Shown: positions 31,375 through 40,811, counted from the first letter of the stretch. The stretch is DNA of 41,617 bases from Flavobacterium sp. UBA7665 (GCA_002483285.1 DLHP01000017.1:1-41617); one strand, 5' to 3'. Made by a program: numbers and translations. Notes: a model not told the origin generated them from the letters alone.

Positions 31375-32352
31375 ATGGCGAAGGTAAAATATTATTACGA
31401 TTCGGAAAATCTGGCGTATCGGAAAATAAAGACCAAAAAATCGACGAAGTTTGGTTATGCCGCGCTGTTTTTGCTTTCTTCGGGCTTGTTTGGCGTACTG
31501 GCTTTCATTATTTTGCTCAACACGCCGTTTTTTGAAACACCCAAAGACCGTTTGCAGGCGCGTGAGATTGAGAATTTCAAGATCCGCTACAACATCCTCA
31601 ATAAAAAAATGGACCAGATCGAGGAAGTGCTGCAAGGCGTTGAAGAGCGCGACAATAACCTCTACCGCACCTATTTTAACACTTCCCCAATTCCAGACGA
31701 ACAACGCAAAGCCGGTTTTGGCGGCGTAAACCGTTACCAGGAACTGGAAGGTTACAACAATTCTGAATTGGTGATCAACACCTCGAAACGCGTGGATAGG
31801 ATTTCAAAGGAACTTGTGATCCAATCCAAGTCACTCGATGAGATTTTGAAACTCGCCAAAGAAAAAAATAAACTGCTCGAAGCGATTCCGGCCATACAGC
31901 CTGTAAAAAATGAGAACCTGCGCGCAGTCGCGTCGGGTTTTGGGTACCGCAGCGACCCGTTTACCAAGGTGCGTAAGTTTCATGCGGGCATGGATTTCTC
32001 GGCACGCAGCGGCACACCGATTTATGCCACAGGCGACGGTGTGGTAGAACGGGCTGACAATACGGCATCGGGTTATGGCAACCACGTTGTCATCCGCCAT
32101 GGTTTTGGATACGAAACGTTGTACGGGCATTTGAGCAAATACAATTGCCGCGCCGGACAACGCGTGAAACGTGGCGATGTCATTGGGTTTGTGGGCTCTA
32201 CCGGCCGATCAGAAGCGCCACATTTGCACTATGAAGTACACAAAGGCGGTGAGGTCGTGAACCCGCTTAATTTTTATTACGGAAACATTTCGGCGGCAGA
32301 GTACGTCGTAATTGCTAAATTAGCCAACCAGGAAAACCAATCATTAGACTAA
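31375..32352 (+). CDS. M23 family metallopeptidase (LytM domain), membrane-anchored
   Basis: 325 aa. A basic N-terminus and one membrane segment (about 28-50) are followed by a coiled-coil-like region (60-180) and a C-terminal M23/LytM domain. The zinc ligands H203 and D207 (HAGMD) and H285 (HLHYE) are present, as is H252 (GHLS), so it should be an active peptidoglycan endopeptidase acting in the periplasm. The stop overlaps the next ATG (TAATG). Coupling to a small MerR-type regulator is the notable context. Confidence 0.93.
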   Translation: MAKVKYYYDSENLAYRKIKTKKSTKFGYAALFLLSSGLFGVLAFIILLNTPFFETPKDRLQAREIENFKIRYNILNKKMDQIEEVLQGVEERDNNLYRTYFNTSPIPDEQRKAGFGGVNRYQELEGYNNSELVINTSKRVDRISKELVIQSKSLDEILKLAKEKNKLLEAIPAIQPVKNENLRAVASGFGYRSDPFTKVRKFHAGMDFSARSGTPIYATGDGVVERADNTASGYGNHVVIRHGFGYETLYGHLSKYNCRAGQRVKRGDVIGFVGSTGRSEAPHLHYEVHKGGEVVNPLNFYYGNISAAEYVVIAKLANQENQSLD

Positions 32353-32684
32353 TGCACATAGAACTTTCTCCAGATAAAAGATATTTCAGCATCGGCGAAC
32401 TCGCCAAGGCTTTTAACGTTAACGCCTCGCTAATACGTTTTTGGGACAAGGAATTCGACATCCTCAAACCCAGAAAAAATGCCAAAGGCAACCGCATGTT
32501 CACGCAAGAAGATGTCAAAAACCTGCAACTCATTTACCATTTGGTCAAGGAACGCGGTTTTACGCTTGAGGGCGCGAAAACGCATCTCAAGGAAGGCCAG
32601 AAAAAAACACTCGATAAATTTGAGATCATCAATAAGCTTGAAAGTATCAAGGCACAATTGTTGAGTATCAAAAACGAATTATAA
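32352..32684 (+). CDS. MerR-family transcriptional regulator, short
   Basis: 110 aa. The N-terminal winged helix is clear (YFSIGELAKAFNVNASLIRFWDKEF at about 11-35, then NRMFTQEDVKNLQLIYHLVKERGFTLEGA), followed by a short dimerisation helix. There is no effector domain and no metal-binding cysteine. It is translationally coupled to the M23 peptidase (TAATG). Its targets are unknown; regulation of cell-wall genes is only a guess from position. Confidence 0.9.
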   Translation: MHIELSPDKRYFSIGELAKAFNVNASLIRFWDKEFDILKPRKNAKGNRMFTQEDVKNLQLIYHLVKERGFTLEGAKTHLKEGQKKTLDKFEIINKLESIKAQLLSIKNEL

Positions 32685-32712
32685 ATCATCAATAAATCTA
32701 AATTAAACAAAC

Positions 32713-33294
32713 ATGAGAAAATTTTTGCCTTGGATTATTATAGTAGGTGTCATCATTGTCATCGGACTATGGGTTATGGGAGTTAAAAACTCGGCTTTGC
32801 GCTACAACCAAGCCGTTGGTAAGGAATGGGGAAATGTTGAAACCGCTTACCAAAGAAGAAATGATTTGATCGGAAATTTGGTGAACACCGTAAAAGGTGC
32901 CGCCGATTTTGAAAAAGGAACCCTGACAGCCGTTATTGAGGCACGTGCCAAAGCGACATCGGTTACAGTAGACCCAACCAACATTACGCCAGAACAATTG
33001 ACGCAATTCCAACAAGCGCAATCGGGTGTTTCCTCTACTTTAGGCAGATTGTTGGTGAGCGTGGAAAGATACCCAGAGCTTAAAGCCAACGCGAACTTCC
33101 TGAAATTACAGGATGAGTTGTCGAGCACAGAAAACCAAATCCTGACCGCAAGGACCCGTTTCAACGAATCGGTACAATCCTATAACGGTTACGTACTGGC
33201 CATGCCACAAAGCCTTTTCTTGGGCAGCTATGCAGAGAAACCGTATTTCAAATCGGTAGCCGGTGCAGAAAAACCTGTCGAAGTTAAATTTTAA
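32713..33294 (+). CDS. LemA family protein
   Basis: 193 aa with one N-terminal membrane segment (about 7-24), then a helical domain with NAVG-type blocks (YNQAVGKEWGNVETAYQRRNDLIGNLVNTVKG at 32-63) typical of LemA. The C-terminal FNESVQSYNGYV and PYFKS also match. LemA proteins are membrane proteins of poorly known function, often beside TPM-domain genes as here. It lies 28 nt after the MerR gene and 11 nt before the first TPM gene. Confidence 0.93.
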   Translation: MRKFLPWIIIVGVIIVIGLWVMGVKNSALRYNQAVGKEWGNVETAYQRRNDLIGNLVNTVKGAADFEKGTLTAVIEARAKATSVTVDPTNITPEQLTQFQQAQSGVSSTLGRLLVSVERYPELKANANFLKLQDELSSTENQILTARTRFNESVQSYNGYVLAMPQSLFLGSYAEKPYFKSVAGAEKPVEVKF

Positions 33295-33305
33295 CCCAAC
33301 ACCCA

Positions 33306-33743
33306 ATGTCTAAAGTTGAAGATTTTTTAACGCAGGAAGAAGAACGCGCCATAGTCGAAGCCATTCGCCTCGCCGAGAAAGAAACTTCGGGTGAAATTCG
33401 GGTACACATAGAAAGAACTACTTCCATGAGCGCAATGGACCGCGCCATGGAAGTTTTTCATTTTTTGGAGATGGACAAAACCGCGCTCAAAAATGGCGTG
33501 TTGATTTACGTTGCCGTAGATGATCATGCATTTGCAATCTGCGGCGACAAAGGCATCAACGATTTGGTAGCCGATAATTTTTGGGACAGCACCAAAGAAA
33601 TCATGGCGGCACATTTTAAAAATGGCCATTTCAAACAAGGGCTTGTTGAAGGCATATCGAAAGCCGGTGCAGAACTGCAGCACTATTTCCCTTGTGCCCA
33701 CGACGATACCGACGAATTAACAAACGAAATTTCTAAAGGATAA
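33306..33743 (+). CDS. TPM domain protein (cytoplasmic form)
   Basis: 145 aa without a signal peptide or membrane segment. It is a lone TPM (TLP18.3/Psb32/MOLO-1) domain: EIRVHIERT, NGVLIYVAVDDHAFAICGDKGIND, and the C-terminal FKQGLVEGISKAGAELQ. The domain is widespread in Bacteroidetes beside LemA. The stop overlaps the next ATG (TAATG), so the two TPM proteins are made together. Confidence 0.9.
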   Translation: MSKVEDFLTQEEERAIVEAIRLAEKETSGEIRVHIERTTSMSAMDRAMEVFHFLEMDKTALKNGVLIYVAVDDHAFAICGDKGINDLVADNFWDSTKEIMAAHFKNGHFKQGLVEGISKAGAELQHYFPCAHDDTDELTNEISKG

Positions 33744-34549
33744 TGGCTTTACCAAAAATGAAAACTGCGGCTTTCGTGCAAATGTTCGTCTGTTTGTTGT
33801 TTGCGCAATTCGGGTTCGCACAGTTTGACATTCCCGAAAAACCGTCAGTGCAGACCTCAGTTTACGATTATGCCAACCTGTTAAATCCTTTAGAAAAGAA
33901 ACAACTCGAAGAAAAACTTGTTCGCTATTCTGACTCGACCTCCACGCAAATTGTAGCGATCACAATTGAAACCCTCAAGAACGAGGACGAGATGGTTTTG
34001 GCAACGAACTGGGCACAAAAATGGGGTATCGGACAATCTAAGGAAGACAACGGCGTGATCATCCTTGTGGCCAAAAACGAACGTAAGATTGCCATCATGC
34101 CCGGTTATGGACTTGAAGACAAACTTACTGCGGGAATCGGAGGTGAAATCATCAGAAACATCATCGTCCCCGAATTCAAAGCCGGCAGTTACTACAACGG
34201 GCTTGACAAAGGCGCCGACGCGTTGTTCGACGTTTTCAAAGGCAAATACAAAGGCGAAAGAAAAAGCAATAAATCTAAAGGCATTCCTATTTTGCCTATC
34301 ATCATCGTAGTCATCATCCTGCTCGTGTTAATCTCGCGACGCAAAAACAACGGCGGCAACTCAGGTAACTCGGGCGGTGGGCCCAGCCTGCTTGATGTGA
34401 TCATCTTAAGCAGCCTCGGCAGGAATAGCGGTGGCGGCGGATTTGGAGGTTTCGGAGGTTCTTCGGGCGGCGGATTCGGCGGCGGTGGATTCGGTGGCGG
34501 CTTTGGCGGCGGCGGATTTAGCGGTGGCGGAAGTAGCGGAAGTTGGTAA
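33743..34549 (+). CDS. TPM domain protein with membrane segment and glycine-rich tail
   Basis: 268 aa. A signal peptide (cleavage near residue 26) is followed by the TPM domain (about 30-170, with VYDYANLLNP and NGVIILVAKNERKIAIMPGYG) and a membrane segment (IPILPIIIVVIILLVLI). The tail has about 40 Gly/Phe/Ser-rich residues in GGGFGG-type repeats, ending SGSW. Such tails are common in secreted-type TPM proteins and probably lie on the far side of the membrane from the TPM domain. A second in-frame ATG five codons in is an alternative start. Confidence 0.9.
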   Translation: MALPKMKTAAFVQMFVCLLFAQFGFAQFDIPEKPSVQTSVYDYANLLNPLEKKQLEEKLVRYSDSTSTQIVAITIETLKNEDEMVLATNWAQKWGIGQSKEDNGVIILVAKNERKIAIMPGYGLEDKLTAGIGGEIIRNIIVPEFKAGSYYNGLDKGADALFDVFKGKYKGERKSNKSKGIPILPIIIVVIILLVLISRRKNNGGNSGNSGGGPSLLDVIILSSLGRNSGGGGFGGFGGSSGGGFGGGGFGGGFGGGGFSGGGSSGSW

Positions 34550-34557
34550 ATAAAAAC

Positions 34558-34588
34558 AAAAAATCCTGACCAAAAATCAGGATTTTTT
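34558..34588. terminator. Bidirectional hairpin terminator
   Basis: AAAAAATCCTGA (34558-34569) is the exact complement of TCAGGATTTTTT (34577-34588). It lies between the convergent TPM gene and the beta-barrel gene and has T-runs in both directions. Confidence 0.9.
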
Positions 34589-34615
34589 ATTTCGCAGCGC
34601 AGCGATCTTTGCTTC

Positions 34616-37399
34616 TTAATGCATAAACCTACTCCCACGGTCAGGTTTTTCCTTACCCGCAAATTTCTCGATCTTATACGATAGTGAAAACATCGCATAC
34701 CGTTTTAACACCACGTTTTCTTCATCACGGATGCTCGTAGGCGTAATGCGTCTTGTGGTGGCTTGGTTCTGGTTGAGCAAATCGTACACCTTGACTTTGG
34801 CGGTGATTTTCTTTTTGTAAAAACTATACGCCAGGCTCGAGTTCCACAAATAGAAATCTTTTTTGAAACCATCAGCGATATTGGAGTTGTAGGTGTAGCC
34901 AAAGTCATTGCCAAAAACCCAATTCTTGGGCCAATAGTTGGTGGTCTGCAAATTGAATTTATGCACTACGGTCGCAGCCGACGTCACTAGGTAATTGCTG
35001 TAATCGGTCTGGTTGTAAGTGAGGTTATACGACGGGTTGATCGTGAGCAGTTCGCCGTATTCATAAGTGAAATTCATCCGCGGACTCAAACGTAACGACT
35101 GGGCTTCAAACAATTTCCCATCGGTAAATCCTTTCGATTTGGCCAATCCGGGATTGAAAGCGAGCACGAACTTAAATGTATGTGCGTTGCTTTTGTAGGT
35201 TTTGTTCCATCGCACGCCATACCAAGTTTCGTAAGTGCCCGAAACATCGGCATAGGTCGTTGTACGTTTTCCGCTGGCGCTGTACACGGTAGAAGAAACA
35301 ATCTCGTTGCCGTTAAATTGCCCGCCCACATAAACGCCGTAACCCGACCGCGTGGCATAGTCATAATTGTTGAAATTCATATTGACATTGTGCGTTTCGT
35401 TAAGCCCCAGGTTGGGATTCCCGATATAGGTATTGAGTGGATCCGTTAGGTTTTCTACGGGCAAAAACTGTTCGGCCGTTGGGAAACTCGCCAGGTATTC
35501 GTAGTTCACCCAAAGCGAGGCCGATTTGGTAAACCTAAAACTTCCGTAAGCCGAGGCATAAGGGAAAATATAATTTTTGTTCAGGTCGGTTTTGTTGCCT
35601 AAGTACAGCGACGAATTGTCATAACCCGTTATGGTCGTTCCGGCAGAAAGGCTCAAATCGAACTTTTTGCGTTGTATAGAAAAGCCGGTCTTTGGTGTCA
35701 CGAGTTTGGTGGTAGAACTCCAGAAATTAGATTGCAACGCATTGACATCCGAGTAGGACTGCGTAACCGAGTTGAAGTCAAAAACCTTTCGGTCGTCGGT
35801 GGTCTTTTCAAAACGAGCATACACACCCAGTTTTACCTGCATCGAATCGGTCACAGGCTCTGCATACTCTATTTCGGTGGCGTAGGAATCGCTGATTTTG
35901 CGCGTCTTCCGGTCTTGGTTGCGAACGTCATCGGGCGTGGCATCCTGGTAAAACTGGGTGGCCGATTTGTTGATCGCCTCGCCGTCCTCGGCTGTGTTGA
36001 TGTTCTCCAAAAACACATTGACAAACCGCCCTTTGCGTTTGAACGCCTTATTGAAATTGACCGTATTGTTGAAATTGGTCTTATTCACCGCATCCGCCGT
36101 CTGCGCACTGTTGTCATTGAGCAATTGCCCGTTGTCGTCATAAGTGGATTGGTAAGAATTCCCAACATTACTGGCTTTTGACGTAGAGAACTTAGGCGCC
36201 ACATTGATGGTAGCCGTAGAGTCGATCTTATAGTCAAAGTTGAACGTGAAATTGTGCCCGTCGCGTTCCTCATGCGTATTGCCATTTGAAACGGTGGTGA
36301 GGTTTCCGCTCGGCAATAAATTCACAAGGCGTGTGCGGTTGCTGTTGTTGGCGTTGGTCCCGGAGTAGAAATAAGCGCCATTGCCATCGAATCCCTTGAA
36401 CCATTCATCGGCATAATTGATTCCAACCATATTGGATTGGATGATGCCTTTGCCGCCGCCAAACCTTAGATTCCCGATGCCGTACGAATTGTCATCATTG
36501 TTAAAGAAATACGACACATTGCGTCCGCCGCCCATATTGTCGAAAATCTCATCCATCGAGAATCCCGTAGAATTGATATTGTTGGACGAAGCCAGCAAAC
36601 TGATCTTGCGTTTGTTCTTGAAGTAATTCACAAGCGCACTGCTTTCATAGCGTTTGTCGCTGCCATAACCACCCATGAACTTGCCAAAAAGCCCTTTGTT
36701 TTTGTCCTCATCGATGGTGAGGTTGATGCTGGCGTTGTTAGAACTCGCGGCCTGTTTGGTGAGTTCTTCCTTCCTGGTTTTGGTGTCGGTAACCTGTACT
36801 TTGTTGATGATGTCCGACGGCAGGCTTTGCAGCGCAATTTTCCCGTCCTTGTCAAAAAACGGTTTACCGTTCACGAGCACCTGATTCACGTCTTTACCGT
36901 TGACCTTGATCTTGCCTTGTTCGTCGATTTCTACGCCGGGCAATTGCTTGAGCAGTGTTTCTACATTAGAATCGGGCCTGAGCTTGAATGATGATGCGTT
37001 GAATTCGAGCGTGTCCTTTTTGATGCGGATGGGCGGCGCTTCACTTTTCACGACCACTTCACCCAAAGTATTGCCGTTTTCGGCCATCCTGAGCGTTCCG
37101 AAATCTTTGTCGGTGACAATAGACTCGAGTTGTTGTTTATAGGTTTGGTAGCCGATATACGAAACTTTGAGAAAAACCGGTTTGGTAATTTTCTTGGTGC
37201 TGATGGCAAATCCGCCATTTTTGTCTGTAATCGTGTAATCGACAACCGTTGAATCGGAAACCCGCGAAAGGTAAACTGTCGCCGATTCTAGCGGAACCTG
37301 TGTTTTGCTGTCGAGAATCTTTCCCTTGATAGTGATATTCTGTGAAAATGACGTGACGCTACAACTTATGAGTAGCAGCACAAAGTAAAGCTTTGACAT
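34616..37399 (-). CDS. Outer membrane beta-barrel protein, TonB-receptor-like with CarboxypepD-regulatory domain
   Basis: 927 aa from ATG at 37399 (MSKLYFVLLLISCSVTSFSQ signal peptide); the longer frame adds 11 residues before it. The mature N-terminus is a carboxypeptidase-regulatory-like domain (ITIKGKILDSKTQVPLESA, about 20-95), then a plug-like domain (LLKQLPGVEIDEQGKIKVNG, VLVNGKPFF), then a long beta-barrel with many aromatic strands. This is the outer-membrane protein class often annotated as TonB-dependent receptor. No SusD partner and no clear TonB box are seen. Cargo is unknown; it stands alone between two terminators or promoters. Confidence 0.88.
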   Translation of the reverse strand: MSKLYFVLLLISCSVTSFSQNITIKGKILDSKTQVPLESATVYLSRVSDSTVVDYTITDKNGGFAISTKKITKPVFLKVSYIGYQTYKQQLESIVTDKDFGTLRMAENGNTLGEVVVKSEAPPIRIKKDTLEFNASSFKLRPDSNVETLLKQLPGVEIDEQGKIKVNGKDVNQVLVNGKPFFDKDGKIALQSLPSDIINKVQVTDTKTRKEELTKQAASSNNASINLTIDEDKNKGLFGKFMGGYGSDKRYESSALVNYFKNKRKISLLASSNNINSTGFSMDEIFDNMGGGRNVSYFFNNDDNSYGIGNLRFGGGKGIIQSNMVGINYADEWFKGFDGNGAYFYSGTNANNSNRTRLVNLLPSGNLTTVSNGNTHEERDGHNFTFNFDYKIDSTATINVAPKFSTSKASNVGNSYQSTYDDNGQLLNDNSAQTADAVNKTNFNNTVNFNKAFKRKGRFVNVFLENINTAEDGEAINKSATQFYQDATPDDVRNQDRKTRKISDSYATEIEYAEPVTDSMQVKLGVYARFEKTTDDRKVFDFNSVTQSYSDVNALQSNFWSSTTKLVTPKTGFSIQRKKFDLSLSAGTTITGYDNSSLYLGNKTDLNKNYIFPYASAYGSFRFTKSASLWVNYEYLASFPTAEQFLPVENLTDPLNTYIGNPNLGLNETHNVNMNFNNYDYATRSGYGVYVGGQFNGNEIVSSTVYSASGKRTTTYADVSGTYETWYGVRWNKTYKSNAHTFKFVLAFNPGLAKSKGFTDGKLFEAQSLRLSPRMNFTYEYGELLTINPSYNLTYNQTDYSNYLVTSAATVVHKFNLQTTNYWPKNWVFGNDFGYTYNSNIADGFKKDFYLWNSSLAYSFYKKKITAKVKVYDLLNQNQATTRRITPTSIRDEENVVLKRYAMFSLSYKIEKFAGKEKPDRGSRFMH

Positions 37400-37574
37400 G
37401 AAAGAGAGGTTGCGGTTTGTATTGATGACCACGAAATAAGGGATTTAGTCTGACATACAAAAATTTCTTACAATCGTATTCGAGAAAAATTTAAAATCCA
37501 TACGATAAGCTTGTAATCCTGTAACAGTTATCTTTTTGTGCAAGCGTAATTTTAGGTTTCTAAAAACCAATATT

Positions 37575-37790
37575 ATGACAACAGCAATTAAAACCGTCTG
37601 GCTTACCACTGCGTTTGTACTTGTATTTATCGTGATGGTGTGGGCCAATATGCCGATTGATTTCGTACTGGCGATGTTCGCTATAGGAATCGTAATGGTG
37701 CCTTACATGGTGGTAAAAGTCCTCAAGGAACCGTTCACCACCAAGAAAACCTTTTCTGATTGGTACGAAGATTACCCAAAACAGGGTTAA
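37575..37790 (+). CDS. Small membrane protein, two predicted segments
   Basis: 71 aa from ATG at 37575, starting MTTAIKTVWLTTAFVLVFIV. Two hydrophobic segments (about 7-24 and 29-50) are followed by a charged tail ending DWYEDYPKQG. A longer frame adds 13 residues with a basic start and is less likely. It is convergent with der at an 11-nt gap and no terminator lies between. The family is not recognised; the length and hydrophobic pattern make it a plausible real gene. Confidence 0.6.
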   Translation: MTTAIKTVWLTTAFVLVFIVMVWANMPIDFVLAMFAIGIVMVPYMVVKVLKEPFTTKKTFSDWYEDYPKQG

Positions 37791-37801
37791 TCAATCAAAG
37801 C

Positions 37802-39112
37802 TTATTTTTCGCGGATATAAATGTCGATAGGCACACCCGAGAAATCCCAGTTTTCCCTGATTTTGTTTTCGAGGAATCGTTTGTAAGCGTCCTTCACATA
37901 TTGCGGCAGGTTCGCAAAAAATACAAACTGCGGCGTTGGCGTTGGCAACTGCATGCAATACTTGATTTTGACGTATTTCCCTTTCAAGGCAGGTGGCGGA
38001 TATCCCTCGATGACCTTGAGCATGTAATCGTTGAATTTAGAAGTTGGGATGCGTTGTTTGCGGCTTTCAAAAACCTGCACGGCGGCTTCGAGCGCTTTGA
38101 GCAATCTTTGTTTGGTCAATGCCGATACAAACAAAATAGGCACGTCGGTAAACGGTTCGAGTTCCTTGCGGATCTTGGCTTCGTAATCGCGAGTGGACAT
38201 CGTGTCTTTCTCGACCAAATCCCATTTGTTCACCAAAATCACAACACCTTTGCGGTTCTTTTCGGCGAGCCAAAAAATACTCTGGTCCTGGCCTTCAAAA
38301 CCACGCGTCGCGTCAATAATCAATATACAGATGTCGGCATGTTCAATGGCACGAACTGAACGCATGACCGAATAAAACTCTAAATCTTCCTTCACCTTCG
38401 CCTTACGACGGATTCCGGCCGTGTCTACGAGGTTGAACTCAAACCCAAAACGGTCGAATTTGGTATCTATGGCGTCACGCGTGGTTCCTGCAATATCGGT
38501 CACCATGAATCTTTCCTTGCCGATAAGCGCGTTAATGAAACTCGATTTCCCGGCATTTGGACGTCCGACTACGGCAAAACGCGGTAATGGCACTTCTTCC
38601 TGGACAGGTTCTGGTTTTATAGGGAACGCTTCGATTAAAGCATCGAGCAAATCGCCGGTTCCGCTTCCTGAAATACTGGCAAACGTATAATAATCGCCAA
38701 GCCCAAGGTTGTAGAATTCAATCGCGTCTTTCTCGCGCATCGCATTGTCTACTTTGTTCACGGCCAATAAAACCGGCTTGGTAACTTTGCGGAGCAACTT
38801 AGAAACGGTTTCGTCCATTGGCGTAATGCCTTCCTCGACGTCGACCACGAAGATGATGACGTCGGCTTCATCGATTGCGAGTTCTACCTGTTTGCGGATT
38901 TCGCCCTCAAAAACATCGTCGGAGCCGCGAACGTAACCACCGGTATCGATTACCGAAAACTCTTTCCCATTCCATTCGCTCTTGCCGTAATTGCGGTCGC
39001 GGGTAACACCCGAAACCGAGTCGACAATCGCTTCCCTTCTCTGAATCAATCGGTTAAACAACGTAGATTTGCCTACGTTTGGTCTTCCTACTATGGCTAC
39101 AATGTTATTCAT
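37802..39112 (-). CDS. der: Ribosome biogenesis GTPase Der
   Basis: 436 aa with two tandem GTPase domains. The first has GRPNVGKST near 9-17, and the second GRPNAGKSSF near 183-192, each with a later NKxD motif (VNKVD and VNKWD), and a KH-like domain occupies the C-terminal part. Der acts in 50S subunit assembly. The start is ATG at 39112 (MNNIVAIVGRP); a longer frame has an upstream ATG 8 codons earlier but would place the -7 box almost on top of the start. A second ribosome-assembly GTPase gene, era, follows nearby. Confidence 0.97.
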   Translation of the reverse strand: MNNIVAIVGRPNVGKSTLFNRLIQRREAIVDSVSGVTRDRNYGKSEWNGKEFSVIDTGGYVRGSDDVFEGEIRKQVELAIDEADVIIFVVDVEEGITPMDETVSKLLRKVTKPVLLAVNKVDNAMREKDAIEFYNLGLGDYYTFASISGSGTGDLLDALIEAFPIKPEPVQEEVPLPRFAVVGRPNAGKSSFINALIGKERFMVTDIAGTTRDAIDTKFDRFGFEFNLVDTAGIRRKAKVKEDLEFYSVMRSVRAIEHADICILIIDATRGFEGQDQSIFWLAEKNRKGVVILVNKWDLVEKDTMSTRDYEAKIRKELEPFTDVPILFVSALTKQRLLKALEAAVQVFESRKQRIPTSKFNDYMLKVIEGYPPPALKGKYVKIKYCMQLPTPTPQFVFFANLPQYVKDAYKRFLENKIRENWDFSGVPIDIYIREK

Positions 39113-39133
39113 GATGCGTGCTCCAATTTTTTG

Positions 39134-39141
39134 CAAAGGTA
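39134..39141 (-). promoter_or_regulatory. Candidate -7 box for der
   Basis: The minus strand reads TACCTTTG, an exact TAnnTTTG match, 21 nt upstream of the der ATG. It supports the shorter der start, since the longer one at 39136 would lie inside this box. Confidence 0.55.
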
Positions 39142-39255
39142 GGGCTAAAGAAGTGAAAATCCAGTATTTTTTTATTTAGGATAGGTTTAACCTAATTTAA
39201 CAAATATTAATTCCCAAAGTGACGTTTTGAAATGCGAACCTAAATCTGACCCGCT

Positions 39256-39741
39256 ATGAAAACCGGAAACAAATTCCACACGCGTTTTGAAAAAGCCACG
39301 CCAAAGACCAAAGAGGAAATCAAGGCCAGTTGTGAAAAAATCAAATCTGATAAAGAAGAATTTGATATCCGCAGCAACGGCAACCACATTTGGGTAGAAT
39401 TGGGCGAGAAGAAACAGCAATACTTTTCACCGATGTTGCATTTGAGACTGATCGATGCCGACGACAAAACCTTCATTAAAGGGGAATTTGCCGAAAACCC
39501 ATTGCTCTGGATTGCCTTTGTGGTCACGCAAATTGCCAGTGCGTTTATTTTCCTGGTGGCATTGGTGGTCGCTTATTTCAAATACGACGCAGGCTGGAAC
39601 TTCAACCCCGAATTGTTTTTAATGTTTGCGATGGTGACCGTGTGGTTTGTCATCCATTTGTTGTCGGAGAATTTTAAGAAGAAAGGCAAACGGCAGATTG
39701 AAAAACTGCACGAGTTTGTAGACCATATTGCCGCGGCTTAG
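39256..39741 (+). CDS. Membrane protein with two segments, unknown function
   Basis: 161 aa. The first 80 residues are polar with several K/E-rich stretches and a GEKKQQYFSPMLHLRLID segment. Two membrane segments follow (about 83-108 and 118-136), and a basic C-terminus ends VDHIAAA. I do not recognise the family. It is divergent from der and convergent with era across a hairpin. Confidence 0.7.
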   Translation: MKTGNKFHTRFEKATPKTKEEIKASCEKIKSDKEEFDIRSNGNHIWVELGEKKQQYFSPMLHLRLIDADDKTFIKGEFAENPLLWIAFVVTQIASAFIFLVALVVAYFKYDAGWNFNPELFLMFAMVTVWFVIHLLSENFKKKGKRQIEKLHEFVDHIAAA

Positions 39742-39815
39742 CCGGGTGTTGTTTGCGTGAAGGATCGCAGCAAGCTACCGCGTAGCGCGGAGAGCCTGAC
39801 CCGCAGGGGCACGCC
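39742..39815 (+). repeat. Dispersed intergenic element after the 39256 gene
   Basis: The spacer holds GTGAAGGATCGCAGCAAGC, CGCGTAGCGCGGAGAGCC and TGACCCGCAGGGGCACGCC. The GC-rich stretch resembles a second class of flavobacterial intergenic repeats that I recognise by its words; no other copy is seen in this window. Confidence 0.4.
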
Positions 39816-39819
39816 AACA

Positions 39820-39868
39820 AAAAACTCCAGATACCAACGCTGAAATAGCCGTAGTATCTAGAGTTTTT
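39820..39868. terminator. Bidirectional hairpin between the 39256 gene and era
   Basis: AAAAACTCCAGATAC (39820-39834) pairs with GTATCTAGAGTTTTT (39854-39868), one mismatch. T-runs are available in both directions for these convergent genes. Confidence 0.78.
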
Positions 39869-39881
39869 TTATGGATTTTAT

Positions 39882-40763
39882 CTAGTTGTTGTAACCGAAA
39901 CGCTTGAGTTGGTTGGCGTTGCTTCTCCAGTCTTTATTGACCTTGACGTACAATTCAATATGGATTTGCTTGCCAAAGAATTTCTCTAAATCGGCACGCG
40001 ATTCTACTCCTACCCTTTTCAAAGCGGCGCCTTTGTGGCCGATGATGATGCCTTTTTGGGTGTCGCGCTCTACCATAATCAGCGAACGGATGCGGATGAT
40101 ATCGTCGTCTTCAACAAACTCCTCGGTCACGATTTCTACCGAATACGGAATTTCCTTGCTGTAATGCAACAGGATTTTCTCGCGGATGGTTTCGTTGACA
40201 AAGAAGCGTTCGGGTTTGTCGGTAAGTTGGTCTTTGGGATAGAATGCCGGCGATTCGGGCAGCAGCGCCAGGATGCGCGCAAACACTTCGGGAACGTTGA
40301 AATTCTTGAGTGCAGAAATCGGAAAAATCTCGGCATTCGGTACTTTCTCGGTCCAGAAAGCCACTTGTTCCTCGAGTTGTTCCTGGTTAGAATTGTCGAT
40401 CTTATTGAGCAGCAACAACACGGGAATATTGGCGTGGATGATTTTGTTAAAGAACGCTTCGTCTTTGAGTTCGCGCTCGCCGATCTCGACCATATAAAGG
40501 AGCACGTCGGCATCTTCAAACGCCGATTTCACGAATTGCATCATCGATTCCTGCATTTCATACGCAGGCTTGATAATTCCCGGCGTGTCGGATAAGACCA
40601 TCTGGAAATCCTCGCCATTGACGATGCCCAGGATGCGGTGCCTGGTGGTTTGCGCTTTGGAGGTGATGATCGACAAACGCTCGCCAACAAAGGCATTCAT
40701 GAGTGTCGATTTGCCTACGTTGGGGTTTCCGATGATGTTGACGAATCCGGCTTTATGGGTCAT
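39882..40763 (-). CDS. era: GTPase Era
   Basis: 293 aa, the usual Era length. The GTPase domain has GNPNVGKST at 12-20, an effector stretch with TTRHRILG, DTPG, and NKID; the C-terminal KH domain ends in the family-typical VKVNKDWRSN. Era binds 16S rRNA near its 3' end and takes part in 30S assembly. The start is ATG at 40763 (MTHKAGFVNIIGNP); a longer frame reads through a perfect -7 box (40812-40819) and is rejected. Confidence 0.97.
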   Translation of the reverse strand: MTHKAGFVNIIGNPNVGKSTLMNAFVGERLSIITSKAQTTRHRILGIVNGEDFQMVLSDTPGIIKPAYEMQESMMQFVKSAFEDADVLLYMVEIGERELKDEAFFNKIIHANIPVLLLLNKIDNSNQEQLEEQVAFWTEKVPNAEIFPISALKNFNVPEVFARILALLPESPAFYPKDQLTDKPERFFVNETIREKILLHYSKEIPYSVEIVTEEFVEDDDIIRIRSLIMVERDTQKGIIIGHKGAALKRVGVESRADLEKFFGKQIHIELYVKVNKDWRSNANQLKRFGYNN

Positions 40764-40811
40764 ATTCAATATTTTAACGTTGTATCGCTTGGCTTCTCGC
40801 CGTTGCGGGTG

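Noticed and set aside
39182..39194. TAGGTT-T-AACCTA palindrome between der and the 39256 gene as an operator
   Set aside because: The arms are only 6 bp in A/T-rich sequence, with no regulator gene nearby, so it could easily be chance.
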